Assembly (NCBI RefSeq): GCF_030866805.1
Contig: NZ_CP133019.1
Span: 744,001 to 808,000, forward strand
Origin: Microbacterium terrisoli
Lineage (GTDB): Bacteria; Actinomycetota; Actinomycetes; Actinomycetales; Microbacteriaceae
Direction: 5' to 3'
Length of the DNA stretch: 64,000 nucleotides
The translations under genes were made by a program, and so were the position numbers. Shown here in pieces: positions 1 through 8,533 of the stretch (within the stretch, counting starts at the first letter, position 1; each line of letters begins with the position of its first letter). The notes under the pieces are model-generated. The model was not told the origin of the DNA, searched no databases, and saw only the letters and a list, made by a program, of their open reading frames with translations.

Positions 1-466
1 GGCCCTCCCGCCCCACCGTGGTGGGCACCCCCGATGCGGCCAGAAGGTCGCCCTCGTAGCCAGCATCGATGTAGACCCCGGCCCGGATCGTGCTGCCGTC
101 GTGGAGGCGGACGCCCTCGATCCGGCCGGTGCCCTCCACGCTTGCCAGCGACACCCCGAAGACGACGCGGACCCCGGTGGCTTCCAGCCAGCGCGTAAAG
201 ATCGCCTCCGCGACGTGAGGCTCGGGGCCGGCATAGTGCCCGACCGGCACGCCGTAGTGATCGGCCACCGCCTGGCGAAACTCGGCCGCCATGCCGCCGA
301 GGGTTCGTGGATCGCCGACATCCGTGTAGCCGAGCCCGCCGCTGGTCATCCCGCCGACGTGGTGGCCGGGTTCGGCCAGAATCACCTGGGCGCCCGCGCG
401 TGCGGCAGCGACCGCCGCACACACGCCGGCGGCCGTCGCTGCGTACACCATGATCTCGGCGTCCAC
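1..466 (-). CDS. FAD-dependent oxidoreductase, N-terminal part (gene runs off the left edge)
   Basis: Reading leftward from a GTG at 464-466, the first 155 residues begin with an FAD-binding Rossmann segment (AATAAGVCAAVAAARAGAQV) followed by a G-G-M-T-S-G-G-L-G motif. Near the window edge is a Y-I-D-A-G-Y-E-G-D-L-L-A-A-S-G-V segment, typical of the FAD-dependent oxidoreductase family found in many carbohydrate-use clusters. The usual dinucleotide-binding GxGxxG is degenerate (A-A-T-A-A-G), as is common in this family. An AG-rich stretch (gaggagcgagg) lies upstream of the GTG. The gene diverges from the sugar transporter operon and shares its intergenic region, so co-regulation is plausible. 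Substrate cannot be told and the C-terminal part is missing. Confidence 0.8.
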   Translation of the reverse strand, partial: MDAEIMVYAATAAGVCAAVAAARAGAQVILAEPGHHVGGMTSGGLGYTDVGDPRTLGGMAAEFRQAVADHYGVPVGHYAGPEPHVAEAIFTRWLEATGVRVVFGVSLASVEGTGRIEGVRLHDGSTIRAGVYIDAGYEGDLLAASGVPTTVGREG

Positions 467-549
467 CCGCTGCCCTCGCTCCTCGTTCGGGGTCCTTCGG
501 GGTCCCCGTCGTCCAGTCTGTGACGTGATCGGATCGGTCACCGACCCTG

Positions 550-578
550 TTGCCAACACCGCGATCTCGTTCTATAGT
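550..578 (+). promoter_or_regulatory. Sigma-70-type promoter of the sugar ABC transporter operon
   Basis: A -35 box TTGCCA (550-555) and a -10 box TATAGT (573-578) are separated by 17 bp. Transcription would begin near 585, directly before a LacI-type operator. The permease therefore cannot start at the in-frame ATG at 587; the later GTG at 665 is used. Confidence 0.65.
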
Positions 579-587
579 CAACCCATG

Positions 588-601
588 TGGTAACGATGCC
601 A
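588..601. promoter_or_regulatory. LacI-type operator downstream of the -10 box
   Basis: TGGTAACGATGCCA is an imperfect palindrome around a central CG, the form bound by LacI/GalR-family repressors. It begins 10 bp after the -10 box, so a bound repressor would block initiation. It resembles the operator at 17765-17780. Confidence 0.6.
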
Positions 602-632
602 CACTATATCGACAACGCCGGAGGTACCACTC

Positions 633-668
633 ATGGGCACGACTCTAACCGTGAGGATCCGACCGTGA
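633..668 (+). CDS. Possible 11-residue leader peptide coupled to the first permease
   Basis: An ATG at 633 has a strong GGAGG ribosome-binding site at 619-623 and encodes MGTTLTVRIRP. Its TGA stop (666-668) overlaps the GTG start of the permease (665-667) in a GTGA junction, the same type of junction used by translationally coupled genes elsewhere in this window. The sequence has no run of codons suggesting attenuation. It may be only a device for delivering ribosomes to the weaker GTG start, or it may be chance. Confidence 0.35.
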   Translation: MGTTLTVRIRP

Positions 669-1645
669 GCGTCGGCGCGAACGTCGTCACGACCGAGGCT
701 CTGACGACGGCCGGCGCGCCAGGTCGGCACCGCCGTAAACGGGTGCGGGACCACTACAGCAAGCGTGAGGCCATCGCAGGTTACCTGTTCATCTCGCCGT
801 GGATCATCGGGTTCCTCATCTTCACCGCCTTCTCGATGCTGTATAGCCTCTATATATCGTTCAGCGACTACAACCTCGCCACGAATACCTCTCGCCCCGT
901 CGGGTTCGACAATTACGCGCAGCTGATCGAGGATCCGAAAGTCATCCTGTCGCTGGGCAACACCCTGTACTTCGCCGTGATCGCCGTTCCCGCGGAGATC
1001 ATTGTGGCCCTGCTGCTGGCGATGCTCCTGGATAAGATGACCCGTGCGAGCGGCTTCTTCCGCACCGTCTACTATCTGCCCAAGATGACTCCGGCAGTGG
1101 CGACCGCCTCGGTGTTCTTCCTCCTGCTGAACGGCAACAGCGGCGCGGTCAATAAGTTCCTGGGTCTGCTCGGCATCCAGGGGCCGCAGTGGCTGGTGGA
1201 CCCGGCCTGGGTCAAACCGAGCATCGTGCTCATGACGTTGTGGGCCGTCGGCGGGACCATGGTCATCTTCCTCGCGGCGCTGAAGAACGTGCCCACCGAG
1301 TTGTACGAGGTCGCCTCGATCGACGGGGCGGGCGCGTTCCGCAAGTTCTGGACCATTACGCTGCCTATGATCTCGGGCGCCCTGTTCTTCAACGTGATCG
1401 TGCTCTCGATCGCGGCGTTCCAGGTGTTCGACCAGGCCTTCGTGCTGTTCTGGAACAACCAGAGCACGAGTTCGCCGGACGCCGCTCTGTTCTACGGCAT
1501 CTACCTGTTCCAGCAGGCGTTCCAGCAGTTCAACTTCGGCTTCGCCGCTGCGATGGCGTGGCTGATGTTCGTGATCATCCTCATCGTCACCGCCATTCAG
1601 GTGAAGTTCAGCAGCAAGTTCGTCTACTACGAGGGAGACCGCTGA
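665..1645 (+). CDS. Sugar ABC transporter permease (MalF-type)
   Basis: This 326-residue inner-membrane permease belongs to the binding-protein-dependent carbohydrate importers. After a basic cytoplasmic tail (GRHRRKRVRDHYSKREA) comes a first membrane helix (AGYLFISPWIIGFLIFTAF), the typical opening of MalF/UgpA-like proteins, and about five further hydrophobic segments. The cytoplasmic EAA loop that docks the ATPase is visible as ELYEVASIDGAGAFRKFWTI, then LPM. The GTG start at 665 is chosen because the transcript begins near 585 and a GAGGA sequence precedes it. Its stop overlaps the next permease start by one base (TGATG). No ATP-binding subunit of this importer is encoded nearby; such systems usually borrow a shared MsiK-like ATPase from elsewhere in the genome. 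Confidence 0.92.
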   Translation: MSVGANVVTTEALTTAGAPGRHRRKRVRDHYSKREAIAGYLFISPWIIGFLIFTAFSMLYSLYISFSDYNLATNTSRPVGFDNYAQLIEDPKVILSLGNTLYFAVIAVPAEIIVALLLAMLLDKMTRASGFFRTVYYLPKMTPAVATASVFFLLLNGNSGAVNKFLGLLGIQGPQWLVDPAWVKPSIVLMTLWAVGGTMVIFLAALKNVPTELYEVASIDGAGAFRKFWTITLPMISGALFFNVIVLSIAAFQVFDQAFVLFWNNQSTSSPDAALFYGIYLFQQAFQQFNFGFAAAMAWLMFVIILIVTAIQVKFSSKFVYYEGDR

Positions 1646-2592
1646 TGTCGTTGCGGCAAGAGACCCCGGGGCTCGCGCAAGCAGTGCCCGAGCAGGCGGC
1701 CGCGCTGACGCCGCCGGTGAAGCGGCGCCGGCCGGCGTGGCTGCGCACACCGCAGACCTTTCTAGGCAAGCTGATCCTCGCCCTGGTCGGGGTTGCCGTG
1801 TCGCTGCTGTTCCTGTATCCGTTCATCTGGCTGCTGGCGGCGAGCTTCAAGCCGCGTGGCGAGGTGTTCGACAACCGGTTGATTCCGAAGACGTTCTCTC
1901 CGGGGAACTATGTCGCGGTGTGGGACCAACTGCCGCTGCTGAGCTGGATCGGCAACAGCGTCGGGATCGCGATCCTCGCCGCAGTGGCCGTCGCGGTGTC
2001 CAGTTCCATCGTCGCGTTCGGATTCGCATATTTCCGATTCCCCGGCCGCAATATGCTGTTCGGCCTGGTGCTGGCCACCATGATGCTCCCCGGCGCGGTC
2101 ACGATGATCCCGATCTATCTCATCTGGAAGGACATCGGGCTGCTGGGCACCTGGGCGCCGCTGTGGGCGGCCAACCTGTTCGGGTCGGCGTTCTATATCT
2201 TCCTGCAACGACAGTTCTTCCTCGGTCTGCCCAAAGAGCTGTTCGAGGCCGCGCGGCTGGACGGCGCCAGCTATTGGGGGTTGTTCTGGCGCATCGCGAT
2301 GCCGCTGTCGATCCCGTCGTTCATCATCGTGCTGCTGTTCGAATTCCAGGCCAGCTGGAACAATTTCCAGGGTGCCTTGATCTATCTGAACGCCGGCACG
2401 CCGGACGGCTTCACCGCGCCTCTGGGCATCTCGTATGCGATGGCGCTGTTCAACCCCTCGTCGGGTGGCCACGGAGACTACCAATACGTCATGGTGGCGT
2501 CGCTGATCGTCACCCTGCCGATGCTCATCCTGTTCGCCTTCGGGCAAAGGTACTTCGTCGAGGGGATCGCCACGACGGGCCGGAAGGGGTGA
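1645..2592 (+). CDS. Sugar ABC transporter permease (MalG-type)
   Basis: This is the 315-residue partner permease. It has a basic N-terminal tail (KRRRPAWLRTPQ), a first membrane helix near residues 42-66 and five more hydrophobic segments. The EAA loop reads ELFEAARLDGASYWGLFWRI, followed by AMPLS, which is characteristic of MalG/LacG proteins. Its ATG overlaps the stop of the preceding permease (TGATG), so the two are translated together and would form the heterodimeric channel. The binding-protein gene follows after 167 bp behind its own operator, so the subunits may be expressed at different levels. Confidence 0.93.
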   Translation: MSLRQETPGLAQAVPEQAAALTPPVKRRRPAWLRTPQTFLGKLILALVGVAVSLLFLYPFIWLLAASFKPRGEVFDNRLIPKTFSPGNYVAVWDQLPLLSWIGNSVGIAILAAVAVAVSSSIVAFGFAYFRFPGRNMLFGLVLATMMLPGAVTMIPIYLIWKDIGLLGTWAPLWAANLFGSAFYIFLQRQFFLGLPKELFEAARLDGASYWGLFWRIAMPLSIPSFIIVLLFEFQASWNNFQGALIYLNAGTPDGFTAPLGISYAMALFNPSSGGHGDYQYVMVASLIVTLPMLILFAFGQRYFVEGIATTGRKG

Positions 2593-2655
2593 CGCAGGAC
2601 TGGCATCGTTGTCAGGTCTCGCAGTATCACAATCGCATAAACTCGCGGAAACACC

Positions 2656-2685
2656 TTGTTCCCGACGATCGCTCACCGCTACGGT
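2656..2685 (+). promoter_or_regulatory. Putative promoter of the solute-binding protein gene
   Basis: TTGTTC (2656-2661) and TACGGT (2680-2685) with an 18-bp spacer lie immediately upstream of the palindrome at 2687. The boxes are moderate matches; their position, copying the layout at 550-601, is the best support. Confidence 0.4.
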
Positions 2686-2686
2686 G

Positions 2687-2706
2687 ATGTGGGAAGGTTC
2701 CCACAT
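2687..2706. promoter_or_regulatory. Palindromic LacI-type operator before the solute-binding protein gene
   Basis: ATGTGGGAAGGTTCCCACAT has perfect 9-bp arms around a GG centre. The core TGGGAAGGTTCCCA resembles operators of actinobacterial sugar regulators such as CebR (TGGGAGCGCTCCCA), but with GG instead of CG in the middle. It lies between a promoter candidate and the gene start at 2760. Confidence 0.6.
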
Positions 2707-2759
2707 TTGGGTCACGATGGAGTGGAATGGCCGGTGTACCGGTCCAGGAAAGGAAAGAA

Positions 2760-4130
2760 ATGCGCAAGCAACTGATCGGGCTGCTGGCTCTGGGGGCAGT
2801 CGCAGCGATGACGCTGACAGCCTGTTCCTCCGGCGGCGGCACGGGCAAGACCGGTGGCTCTGACGTCGACTACAGCGCAAAGCCGAGCGGCACCCTCAAC
2901 GCCTGGGCGTTCAACAACGCAGATGATGTGGGCAAGGCGCGCCTCGGCTATGCGGCGGCGCAGCTGAAGGGCGTCGACGTGAAGATCGACGGCTCCGGCT
3001 TTGACCCGCAGAAGTTCACGACGCGACTGGCCAGCGGGAACGTGCCTGACATCGTCCAGCTGGATCGTCCGAACGTCACACAGTACGCGGCTCAGGGACT
3101 GCTGATGCCGCTGGACGCTTGCTTCAAGGCGCGTGGCGTCGACCCGCAGAAGCGGTGGTACCCGTACGTCGTGGACGACGTGACATACAAGGGCAAAGTG
3201 TGGGCGGCGCCGCAGTTCTACCAGCCGCCGGCAATCCTTCTCAACATGGACGTGCTCAGGGCCGCAGGGGTGACCCCGGACCAGATCGACACCTCGAAGC
3301 CGGATGTCTTGCTGCCCGCCATCGCGAAGATGTACAAGGCCTCCGGTGGCGTGCCGACCACCTTGGGCCTGGATCCCGACGTCCCCAACAACGACGGGCT
3401 TTGGGTGCTGGGCATGGGCGGCCAGATTACCGACGCTGACGGTAAGCCGACGCTCGACGACCCGAAGAATGCTGCCGGCATTGATCTTCTGAAGAAGATC
3501 ATGGATGCCCAGGGAGGCTACGCGAAGGTCAAGAGCCTCAAGGACTCGTTCGACGCCTTCGGCGACAACAACCAGTTCGTGGCCAAGCAAGTTGGGGCCG
3601 ACGTCTACGCGCAGTGGTACCCGAACGTGCTCTCGCCGTATCTCGACAAGATCGACCTGCAGGCGGTGCCGTTCAAGGGCTCCGACGGCAAGCCGTTCTC
3701 AGTTGCCGGTGGCACGTCGTTCGCGATCCCGGTTGGGGCGAAGAACCCCGTTGCCGCGTGCGCTTGGATGGATGAGATCACGAACCTTGACTCCTGGATC
3801 GCCGCCGAGGAGGCCCGCGTGGCGACCCTGAAGAAGAATGGCGGTATCAACACCGGTCTGTTCACCGGTTCGCCGGAGGCCGACCAAAAGATCCGCGACG
3901 GATACGTCAAGCCGTCGGGCAACGCCGACTTCGATCAGGTCATCCAGACGTACTACGGCGTGCTGGACTATGGCAAGACCTTCGGCTCGTCGCCGGCGGG
4001 CCAGACCATCACGCAGGAGCTGGCCAACGCCGTCACCTCCGTCCTCCTCGGCGAGAAGTCGACGGATCAGGCGCTGAAGGACGCGCAGGCAGCGTCCTTG
4101 CGCGCGTACGACAACGCCACCAAAGGCTAA
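2760..4130 (+). CDS. Extracellular sugar-binding lipoprotein of the ABC importer
   Basis: This 456-residue family-1 solute-binding protein opens with a lipoprotein signal peptide: MRKQ, a hydrophobic stretch, then the lipobox L-T-A-C, so the mature protein is anchored by its N-terminal cysteine on the outer face of the membrane. The ATG at 2760 is preceded by AGGAAAGG at a good distance. The body shows typical features of the family (GTLNAWAFNNADD early on, NVPDIVQLDRPNV, and WMDEITNLDSWIAAEEA late). It captures the sugar for the two upstream permeases. The substrate is not readable from sequence; the surrounding mannosidases and alpha-galactosidase suggest manno- or galacto-oligosaccharides. 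Confidence 0.93.
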   Translation: MRKQLIGLLALGAVAAMTLTACSSGGGTGKTGGSDVDYSAKPSGTLNAWAFNNADDVGKARLGYAAAQLKGVDVKIDGSGFDPQKFTTRLASGNVPDIVQLDRPNVTQYAAQGLLMPLDACFKARGVDPQKRWYPYVVDDVTYKGKVWAAPQFYQPPAILLNMDVLRAAGVTPDQIDTSKPDVLLPAIAKMYKASGGVPTTLGLDPDVPNNDGLWVLGMGGQITDADGKPTLDDPKNAAGIDLLKKIMDAQGGYAKVKSLKDSFDAFGDNNQFVAKQVGADVYAQWYPNVLSPYLDKIDLQAVPFKGSDGKPFSVAGGTSFAIPVGAKNPVAACAWMDEITNLDSWIAAEEARVATLKKNGGINTGLFTGSPEADQKIRDGYVKPSGNADFDQVIQTYYGVLDYGKTFGSSPAGQTITQELANAVTSVLLGEKSTDQALKDAQAASLRAYDNATKG

Positions 4131-4139
4131 TCGCGCAGC

Positions 4140-4173
4140 ACAGGGGCGGGCGGCCGTGGCCGCCCGCCCCTGT
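4140..4173 (+). terminator. Strong hairpin after the binding-protein gene
   Basis: Arms of 16 bases (ACAGGGGCGGGCGGCC and its exact complement) meet across a GT centre, giving a long GC-only stem. There is no T-run. It may terminate most transcripts or stabilise the abundant binding-protein mRNA while letting some polymerase continue into 4227. Confidence 0.75.
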
Positions 4174-4226
4174 GCACGGCCCCGGACCGGCACTGCTCGG
4201 CAACGTCGAATCGAGAGATCGTCTCC

Positions 4227-6686
4227 ATGTCCATTCGCCAGATCCTTCTGGTTCCGCACACCCACCATGACGTCGGCTACACGAACAGCCCGCGCATCAT
4301 CGACGAGATGCACGCACGGATCGTCGATCGCGTCCTCGACCTCGCCGGTGCCCCCTCCGCCGGGCCCGACGATTTCCGCTGGACGTTCGAGGTCGCTCGT
4401 CCGGTCATCGCTTTCATGCGCGACGCCCCGGCGGAGCGACGCAGACTCTTGGCCAGGCTGGTCCACGACGGCCGGATCAGCGTGACTGGCGGCTATCTGA
4501 ACATGACGCAGTTGCCGAGCGCCTTCGAGTATGCGGTCGGGTACGACGCGCTGGGTGGCTTGCGGGAGGCCGGGCTGACGATCCGGACGCAGCAGCACGG
4601 CGACGTCAACGGGCTGTCCTGGGGCACCGTCGACCAGATGCTCGACGCCGGCATCACACGGCTGGTCATGGCGTTGAATCCCGATCACGGACGGCCACCC
4701 TTCACGCAGCCCTCCGGTTTCCGCTGGATCGCCCCGACTGGGCGCAGTGTCTTCGTCTGGCTGTCCACCCACTACGGATTCGGTGAGGAGTGGGGCATCA
4801 TCGACGGCGACGTGCCCCTTGCCATGGGCAGCATCGAGGGGTTCCTGCAGCGGCTGGGCGCGCGCGCGGACTACCCGTGGGCGACCGCCCTGGTGCACGC
4901 GGCCAACGACAACCGATGGCCGACCGATCGTTTCCTCGATATCGTACGGGCGTGGAACGCACGGCATCCTGGCATCCCGATGCGCACGGCGACGATGGAC
5001 GAGGCGCTCGACGAGTTGGAGGGAGAGTCGACCGGCTTTACGCTGCCGACGGTGCGCGGCGAGTGGGCCGACTGGTGGTCGCACGGTCATGGTTCGACAG
5101 CGCGCGAGGTCGCTGTCTACCGCGAGGCGCGGACATTCGCGCGCCTCGCGCGCGGTACTCTGTCGCTTGCGCGACTGCAGGGTGAGCGCGATGTCCCCCT
5201 GGCGGAGGTGCTCGGCTATCGACGAGGTCCGGTGCGGCTACGCGCGGCCGACGAGGTGCAGCGTGCGCTCGCGCACGTGGACGAGCAGCTGCTGCTGTAC
5301 GGCGAACACACCTGGGGCAGCTGGGAGACGTACTCGAAGCCGCACTCGACGTTCAGCCATTCGAGTCACAACGCGAAATCCGCGTTCGCGTACGATGCGT
5401 TCGACCACGCTCGCGACCTCGCGATCGAAGGGTGGTATCGCGCCGTCCATTCCGGTGCGGGTGCAGCGCAGTCCGAGCGGATCGTCGTAGTCAACACGAC
5501 GGAGACCGATCGTGTCGAGCTCGTCGACGTGGAGGTCGACGGCGTCCGTCGCGTGTGCGTACCCGCAGCGGTTCCGGCGTTCTCCGTGGCCTCGTTTCCC
5601 GTGCCGGCGTCCGTGGAGCCGGTGGATGCGACAGGCCCCCTCCGCGCCGGCAGCTACACGGTGCTGGTCGATCCCCGCCGCGGCGGAGTGGTCTCGCTCC
5701 GAGACGAGACCACCGGCCGCGAGCTCATCGACCCGGATGCCCTGGGGGGCCTGGGCTCGGTCGTCGTGGGCGTCGTCGGCGCGGGATCATCTCATCCCAT
5801 GATCACGACCTCGCCCAAGATGTTCCACCCGGACCATCCCGGTCCCCAATTCGAGCGGCGGCTCGCGGTCGGGGCCGGTCCGGTTCGCATCGAGCGCGGC
5901 GATGCGACCACGCGCATCCGATGGCGTACCGGGATCCCCGGCATCCTCAGCGCTCATGCCGCTCTGACGATCGCTGACGGCGTTCCCGACATCGATGTCG
6001 ACGTGCACGTGGACAAGTCCGAACGATTCGTTCCGGAGAGCGTGTTCGTGGTGTTCCCTTTCGCGGTGACCGACCCGCGGTTCCTGCTTGAGACGGCAGG
6101 CGCCGTCTTCGCGGCCGAGAGCGAGCAGCTTCCGGACACGAGCAAGGACTGGTACAGCATCCAGCACGCCGTCGGTGTCTGCGGCGACAGTGGCGGCATT
6201 CTGTGGGGCACGCGGGACGCGCCGCTCGTGCAGCTGGGCGGCATCCACACCGGAGAGTGGGCGCGGAAGCTACACGCATCGCATGGTCACGTGTACAGCT
6301 GGTTGATGAACAACCTGCATTTCACCAACTTTCAGGCGCGGCAGGAGGTCAATCGGACCTTCCGTTACCGGTTGCGGCCGGCCGTCCCTGCGCCGCATGA
6401 CGTTCTCCGGTACGGTCGCGACCTGCTCGAGCCGTTGCAGGGCCGCCACCACCACCACGCGATCCTGCAGCCGTCTTCGGCCCCGCTTCGCGTGGAGCCG
6501 GTCGGACGACTCCTGGCCGAGCTTGCGCCGTCGGACGCCGCCGGAGTGCGGGTGCGCCTGCACAACCCCGAAGAGGACGCGATCCGTGCGTCGGTGATCC
6601 CGATGGTGGCGGGCTGGATCGGAGCGGATGTCGAGGTGTCGCCGCACGGCACGCGCGATGTCCTGGTCGTCCGCGTCGCACCATGA
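4227..6686 (+). CDS. GH38-type alpha-mannosidase-like glycoside hydrolase
   Basis: This 819-residue cytoplasmic protein (no signal peptide) starts with P-H-T-H-H-D-V-G-Y, matching the P-H-S-H-N-D-P-G zinc site of GH38 alpha-mannosidases; His13 and Asp15 would be zinc ligands. T-Q-Q-H-G-D-V-N-G contains Asp126, placed like the family nucleophile. A late beta-rich part (about residues 430-819) resembles the C-terminal domains of GH38 enzymes. The likely role is to remove alpha-linked mannose from imported oligosaccharides, releasing mannose for the ROK kinase and ManA encoded further right. The motif surroundings diverge from classical GH38, so specificity may differ. The start has only a modest GAGAGA signal. 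It ends in an ATGA overlap with the ABC exporter gene. Confidence 0.78.
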   Translation: MSIRQILLVPHTHHDVGYTNSPRIIDEMHARIVDRVLDLAGAPSAGPDDFRWTFEVARPVIAFMRDAPAERRRLLARLVHDGRISVTGGYLNMTQLPSAFEYAVGYDALGGLREAGLTIRTQQHGDVNGLSWGTVDQMLDAGITRLVMALNPDHGRPPFTQPSGFRWIAPTGRSVFVWLSTHYGFGEEWGIIDGDVPLAMGSIEGFLQRLGARADYPWATALVHAANDNRWPTDRFLDIVRAWNARHPGIPMRTATMDEALDELEGESTGFTLPTVRGEWADWWSHGHGSTAREVAVYREARTFARLARGTLSLARLQGERDVPLAEVLGYRRGPVRLRAADEVQRALAHVDEQLLLYGEHTWGSWETYSKPHSTFSHSSHNAKSAFAYDAFDHARDLAIEGWYRAVHSGAGAAQSERIVVVNTTETDRVELVDVEVDGVRRVCVPAAVPAFSVASFPVPASVEPVDATGPLRAGSYTVLVDPRRGGVVSLRDETTGRELIDPDALGGLGSVVVGVVGAGSSHPMITTSPKMFHPDHPGPQFERRLAVGAGPVRIERGDATTRIRWRTGIPGILSAHAALTIADGVPDIDVDVHVDKSERFVPESVFVVFPFAVTDPRFLLETAGAVFAAESEQLPDTSKDWYSIQHAVGVCGDSGGILWGTRDAPLVQLGGIHTGEWARKLHASHGHVYSWLMNNLHFTNFQARQEVNRTFRYRLRPAVPAPHDVLRYGRDLLEPLQGRHHHHAILQPSSAPLRVEPVGRLLAELAPSDAAGVRVRLHNPEEDAIRASVIPMVAGWIGADVEVSPHGTRDVLVVRVAP

Positions 6687-8533
6687 CCGCGCCGCCGGTA
6701 GGCTCTTCGCCCCTGCGTCTGCTGCTGTGGCAGGCAGGACGTCAGCCCTGGACGCTGCTGGGCGGCGTCGCGTTCGGCATCCTCTGGATGCTGTGCCAGG
6801 TGGTCTGGCCGTTGTTCCTGGGTCGCGCGATCGACGCCGCCACGGCGACGGGGCTGGCTGGTGTGCTGCCGTGGTGTGCGGGACTTGCGGCGGTCGCCGT
6901 GGCGCAGGCGGGCTTCGCCGTGCTGCGGCACCGGATGGCCGTGTCGAACTGGCTGCGGTCCTCACTGTCTGTGTCCCGCATCATCGGACATCACAGTGCG
7001 GAGACTGGGACCGCGATGAGCACCGGCACCTCGGCCGGCGAGGTGGCCTCGACCATCGCCAACGATGCACTGCGGGTGGGCGAGATGTTCGACGTCACCG
7101 CCCGGTTCTCCGGCGGCGTGGTCGCCTACGTCGCCGTCGGTGTCGTGTCCATGTTGACCTCGGTGTCCCTGGGTCTGTTCGTCTTGATCGGGATGCCAGT
7201 GCTGCTGGCGATCCTCTCCTTGTTCCTGCGGCCGCTGCAGCGACGCCAACTGGCTTGGCGGCGGGAGCAGGGTACGCTCGCGGAGCTGGCGACCGACACC
7301 GTCGTCGGGCTGCGCGTGCTGCGCGGAATCGGGGGCGAGGAGGAGTTCCTCGCCCGATATGTGACGCACTCTGAGGAGCTGCGTCGCCGTGGCGTGGCTG
7401 TCGCCCGCCTGTCATCGTGGCTGGACGCGCTCCAGGTGCTGCTGCCCGGGCTCTTCATCGCGACGGTGGTGTGGCTCGGCGCGCGACTCGTGCTGGCCGG
7501 TCAGATCAGTGCGGGCGAGCTGGTCACGTTCTACGGGTATTCCGTCTTCTTGCTCATCCCGTTGCGCACCTCCGTGGAGGCGGCGATGGCGTTCTCCCGC
7601 GGATTCGTGGCGGTGGGGCGCGTGCTGGAGGTGCTCGGCGTGCAGCGCGCGGTCACCGACCCCGTCGACCCGGTTCCGCCACCCGCGCCCGGCGTGGAGA
7701 TCAGGGATGTGGCCTCCGGGGTGGAGATCGCCGGTGGCCTGTTCACGGCTCTGGTCGCCGAAGACCCGAGCGCTGCCGCGCGCGTGGCCGTGCGCTTGGG
7801 TCGGTTCGACGACAGCGTGCATCGCGACGCCCCCGTGCTGTGGGGCGGCATCGACCACACGCGGGTGCGCGTCCACGACATCCGCGAGCGCATCGTGGTC
7901 AGCAGCGCGACGCCGCATCTTTTCGCCGGCACGTTGCGGGACGGCCTCGACGTGCGCGGCGTGAGCCGCGGGCACGCGCCGATGCCTGCGGACGGACCAC
8001 TGGATCGCGCGTTGGAGACCGCGGCCGCCCGCGACGCGATCGACGCCCTCCCCGCCGGTCTCGATGAGCACGTCCCCGAGCGCGGGAGCGTGTTCTCCGG
8101 GGGTCAGCGTCAACGACTGAGCCTGGCACGGGTGCTCGCGCTGGACCCGGAGGTGCTGGTGCTGATCGAGCCAACCAGCGCGTTGGACGCCAATACCGAG
8201 GCTGTAATCGCCCGCCGGTTGCGCCGCGCGCGTGACGGCCGGACCACGGTGATCGTCACCGAGAGCCCGCTGGTGCTCGGCCAGATGCACATAATCCATG
8301 TCATGAGCGGCGGCGTCGTGATTGGCACTGGCACCCACGATGATCTGCTGCATCGCACCGACCACGCCGCAGAGGTCTACCGCTCGATCGTGGCACGCAC
8401 CGTGAACGAGGCCGAGCCGCCCGCGCAGCCGCGCCGGGATCCGGCGTGGACGGGAGCCATCGATCTCGCGTGGAAGCAGGCCGTGGCCACTGGGGCGATT
8501 CCCACGCAGGACACGCCCAGGGAGAAGAACTGA
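6683..8533 (+). CDS. ABC exporter half-transporter with degenerate Walker A
   Basis: This 616-residue protein has an N-terminal six-helix exporter domain (about residues 20-310) and a C-terminal nucleotide-binding domain. The domain keeps the ABC signature F-S-G-G-Q (471-475) and the glutamate after Walker B (L-V-L-I-E-P-T-S-A-L-D, 492-502), but has lost the P-loop: where GxxGxGKS/T should be it reads A-L-V-A-E-D-P-S-A-A-A-R. The Q-loop glutamine (S-S-A-T-P) and the switch histidine (V-T-E-S) are also missing, and the first Walker B acidic residue is Ile. Alone it could not hydrolyse ATP. It overlaps the hydrolase before it (ATGA) and the partner ABC gene after it (TGATG), so the pair is co-translated and most likely forms a heterodimer with one active ATP site. 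Confidence 0.9.
   Translation: MTAPPVGSSPLRLLLWQAGRQPWTLLGGVAFGILWMLCQVVWPLFLGRAIDAATATGLAGVLPWCAGLAAVAVAQAGFAVLRHRMAVSNWLRSSLSVSRIIGHHSAETGTAMSTGTSAGEVASTIANDALRVGEMFDVTARFSGGVVAYVAVGVVSMLTSVSLGLFVLIGMPVLLAILSLFLRPLQRRQLAWRREQGTLAELATDTVVGLRVLRGIGGEEEFLARYVTHSEELRRRGVAVARLSSWLDALQVLLPGLFIATVVWLGARLVLAGQISAGELVTFYGYSVFLLIPLRTSVEAAMAFSRGFVAVGRVLEVLGVQRAVTDPVDPVPPPAPGVEIRDVASGVEIAGGLFTALVAEDPSAAARVAVRLGRFDDSVHRDAPVLWGGIDHTRVRVHDIRERIVVSSATPHLFAGTLRDGLDVRGVSRGHAPMPADGPLDRALETAAARDAIDALPAGLDEHVPERGSVFSGGQRQRLSLARVLALDPEVLVLIEPTSALDANTEAVIARRLRRARDGRTTVIVTESPLVLGQMHIIHVMSGGVVIGTGTHDDLLHRTDHAAEVYRSIVARTVNEAEPPAQPRRDPAWTGAIDLAWKQAVATGAIPTQDTPREKN

Noticed and set aside
578..1750. Leftward 390-codon frame opposite the first permease
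   Set aside because: Its composition (Arg, His, Glu, Asp-rich) is an antisense artefact. The rightward frame has clear permease helices and an EAA loop.
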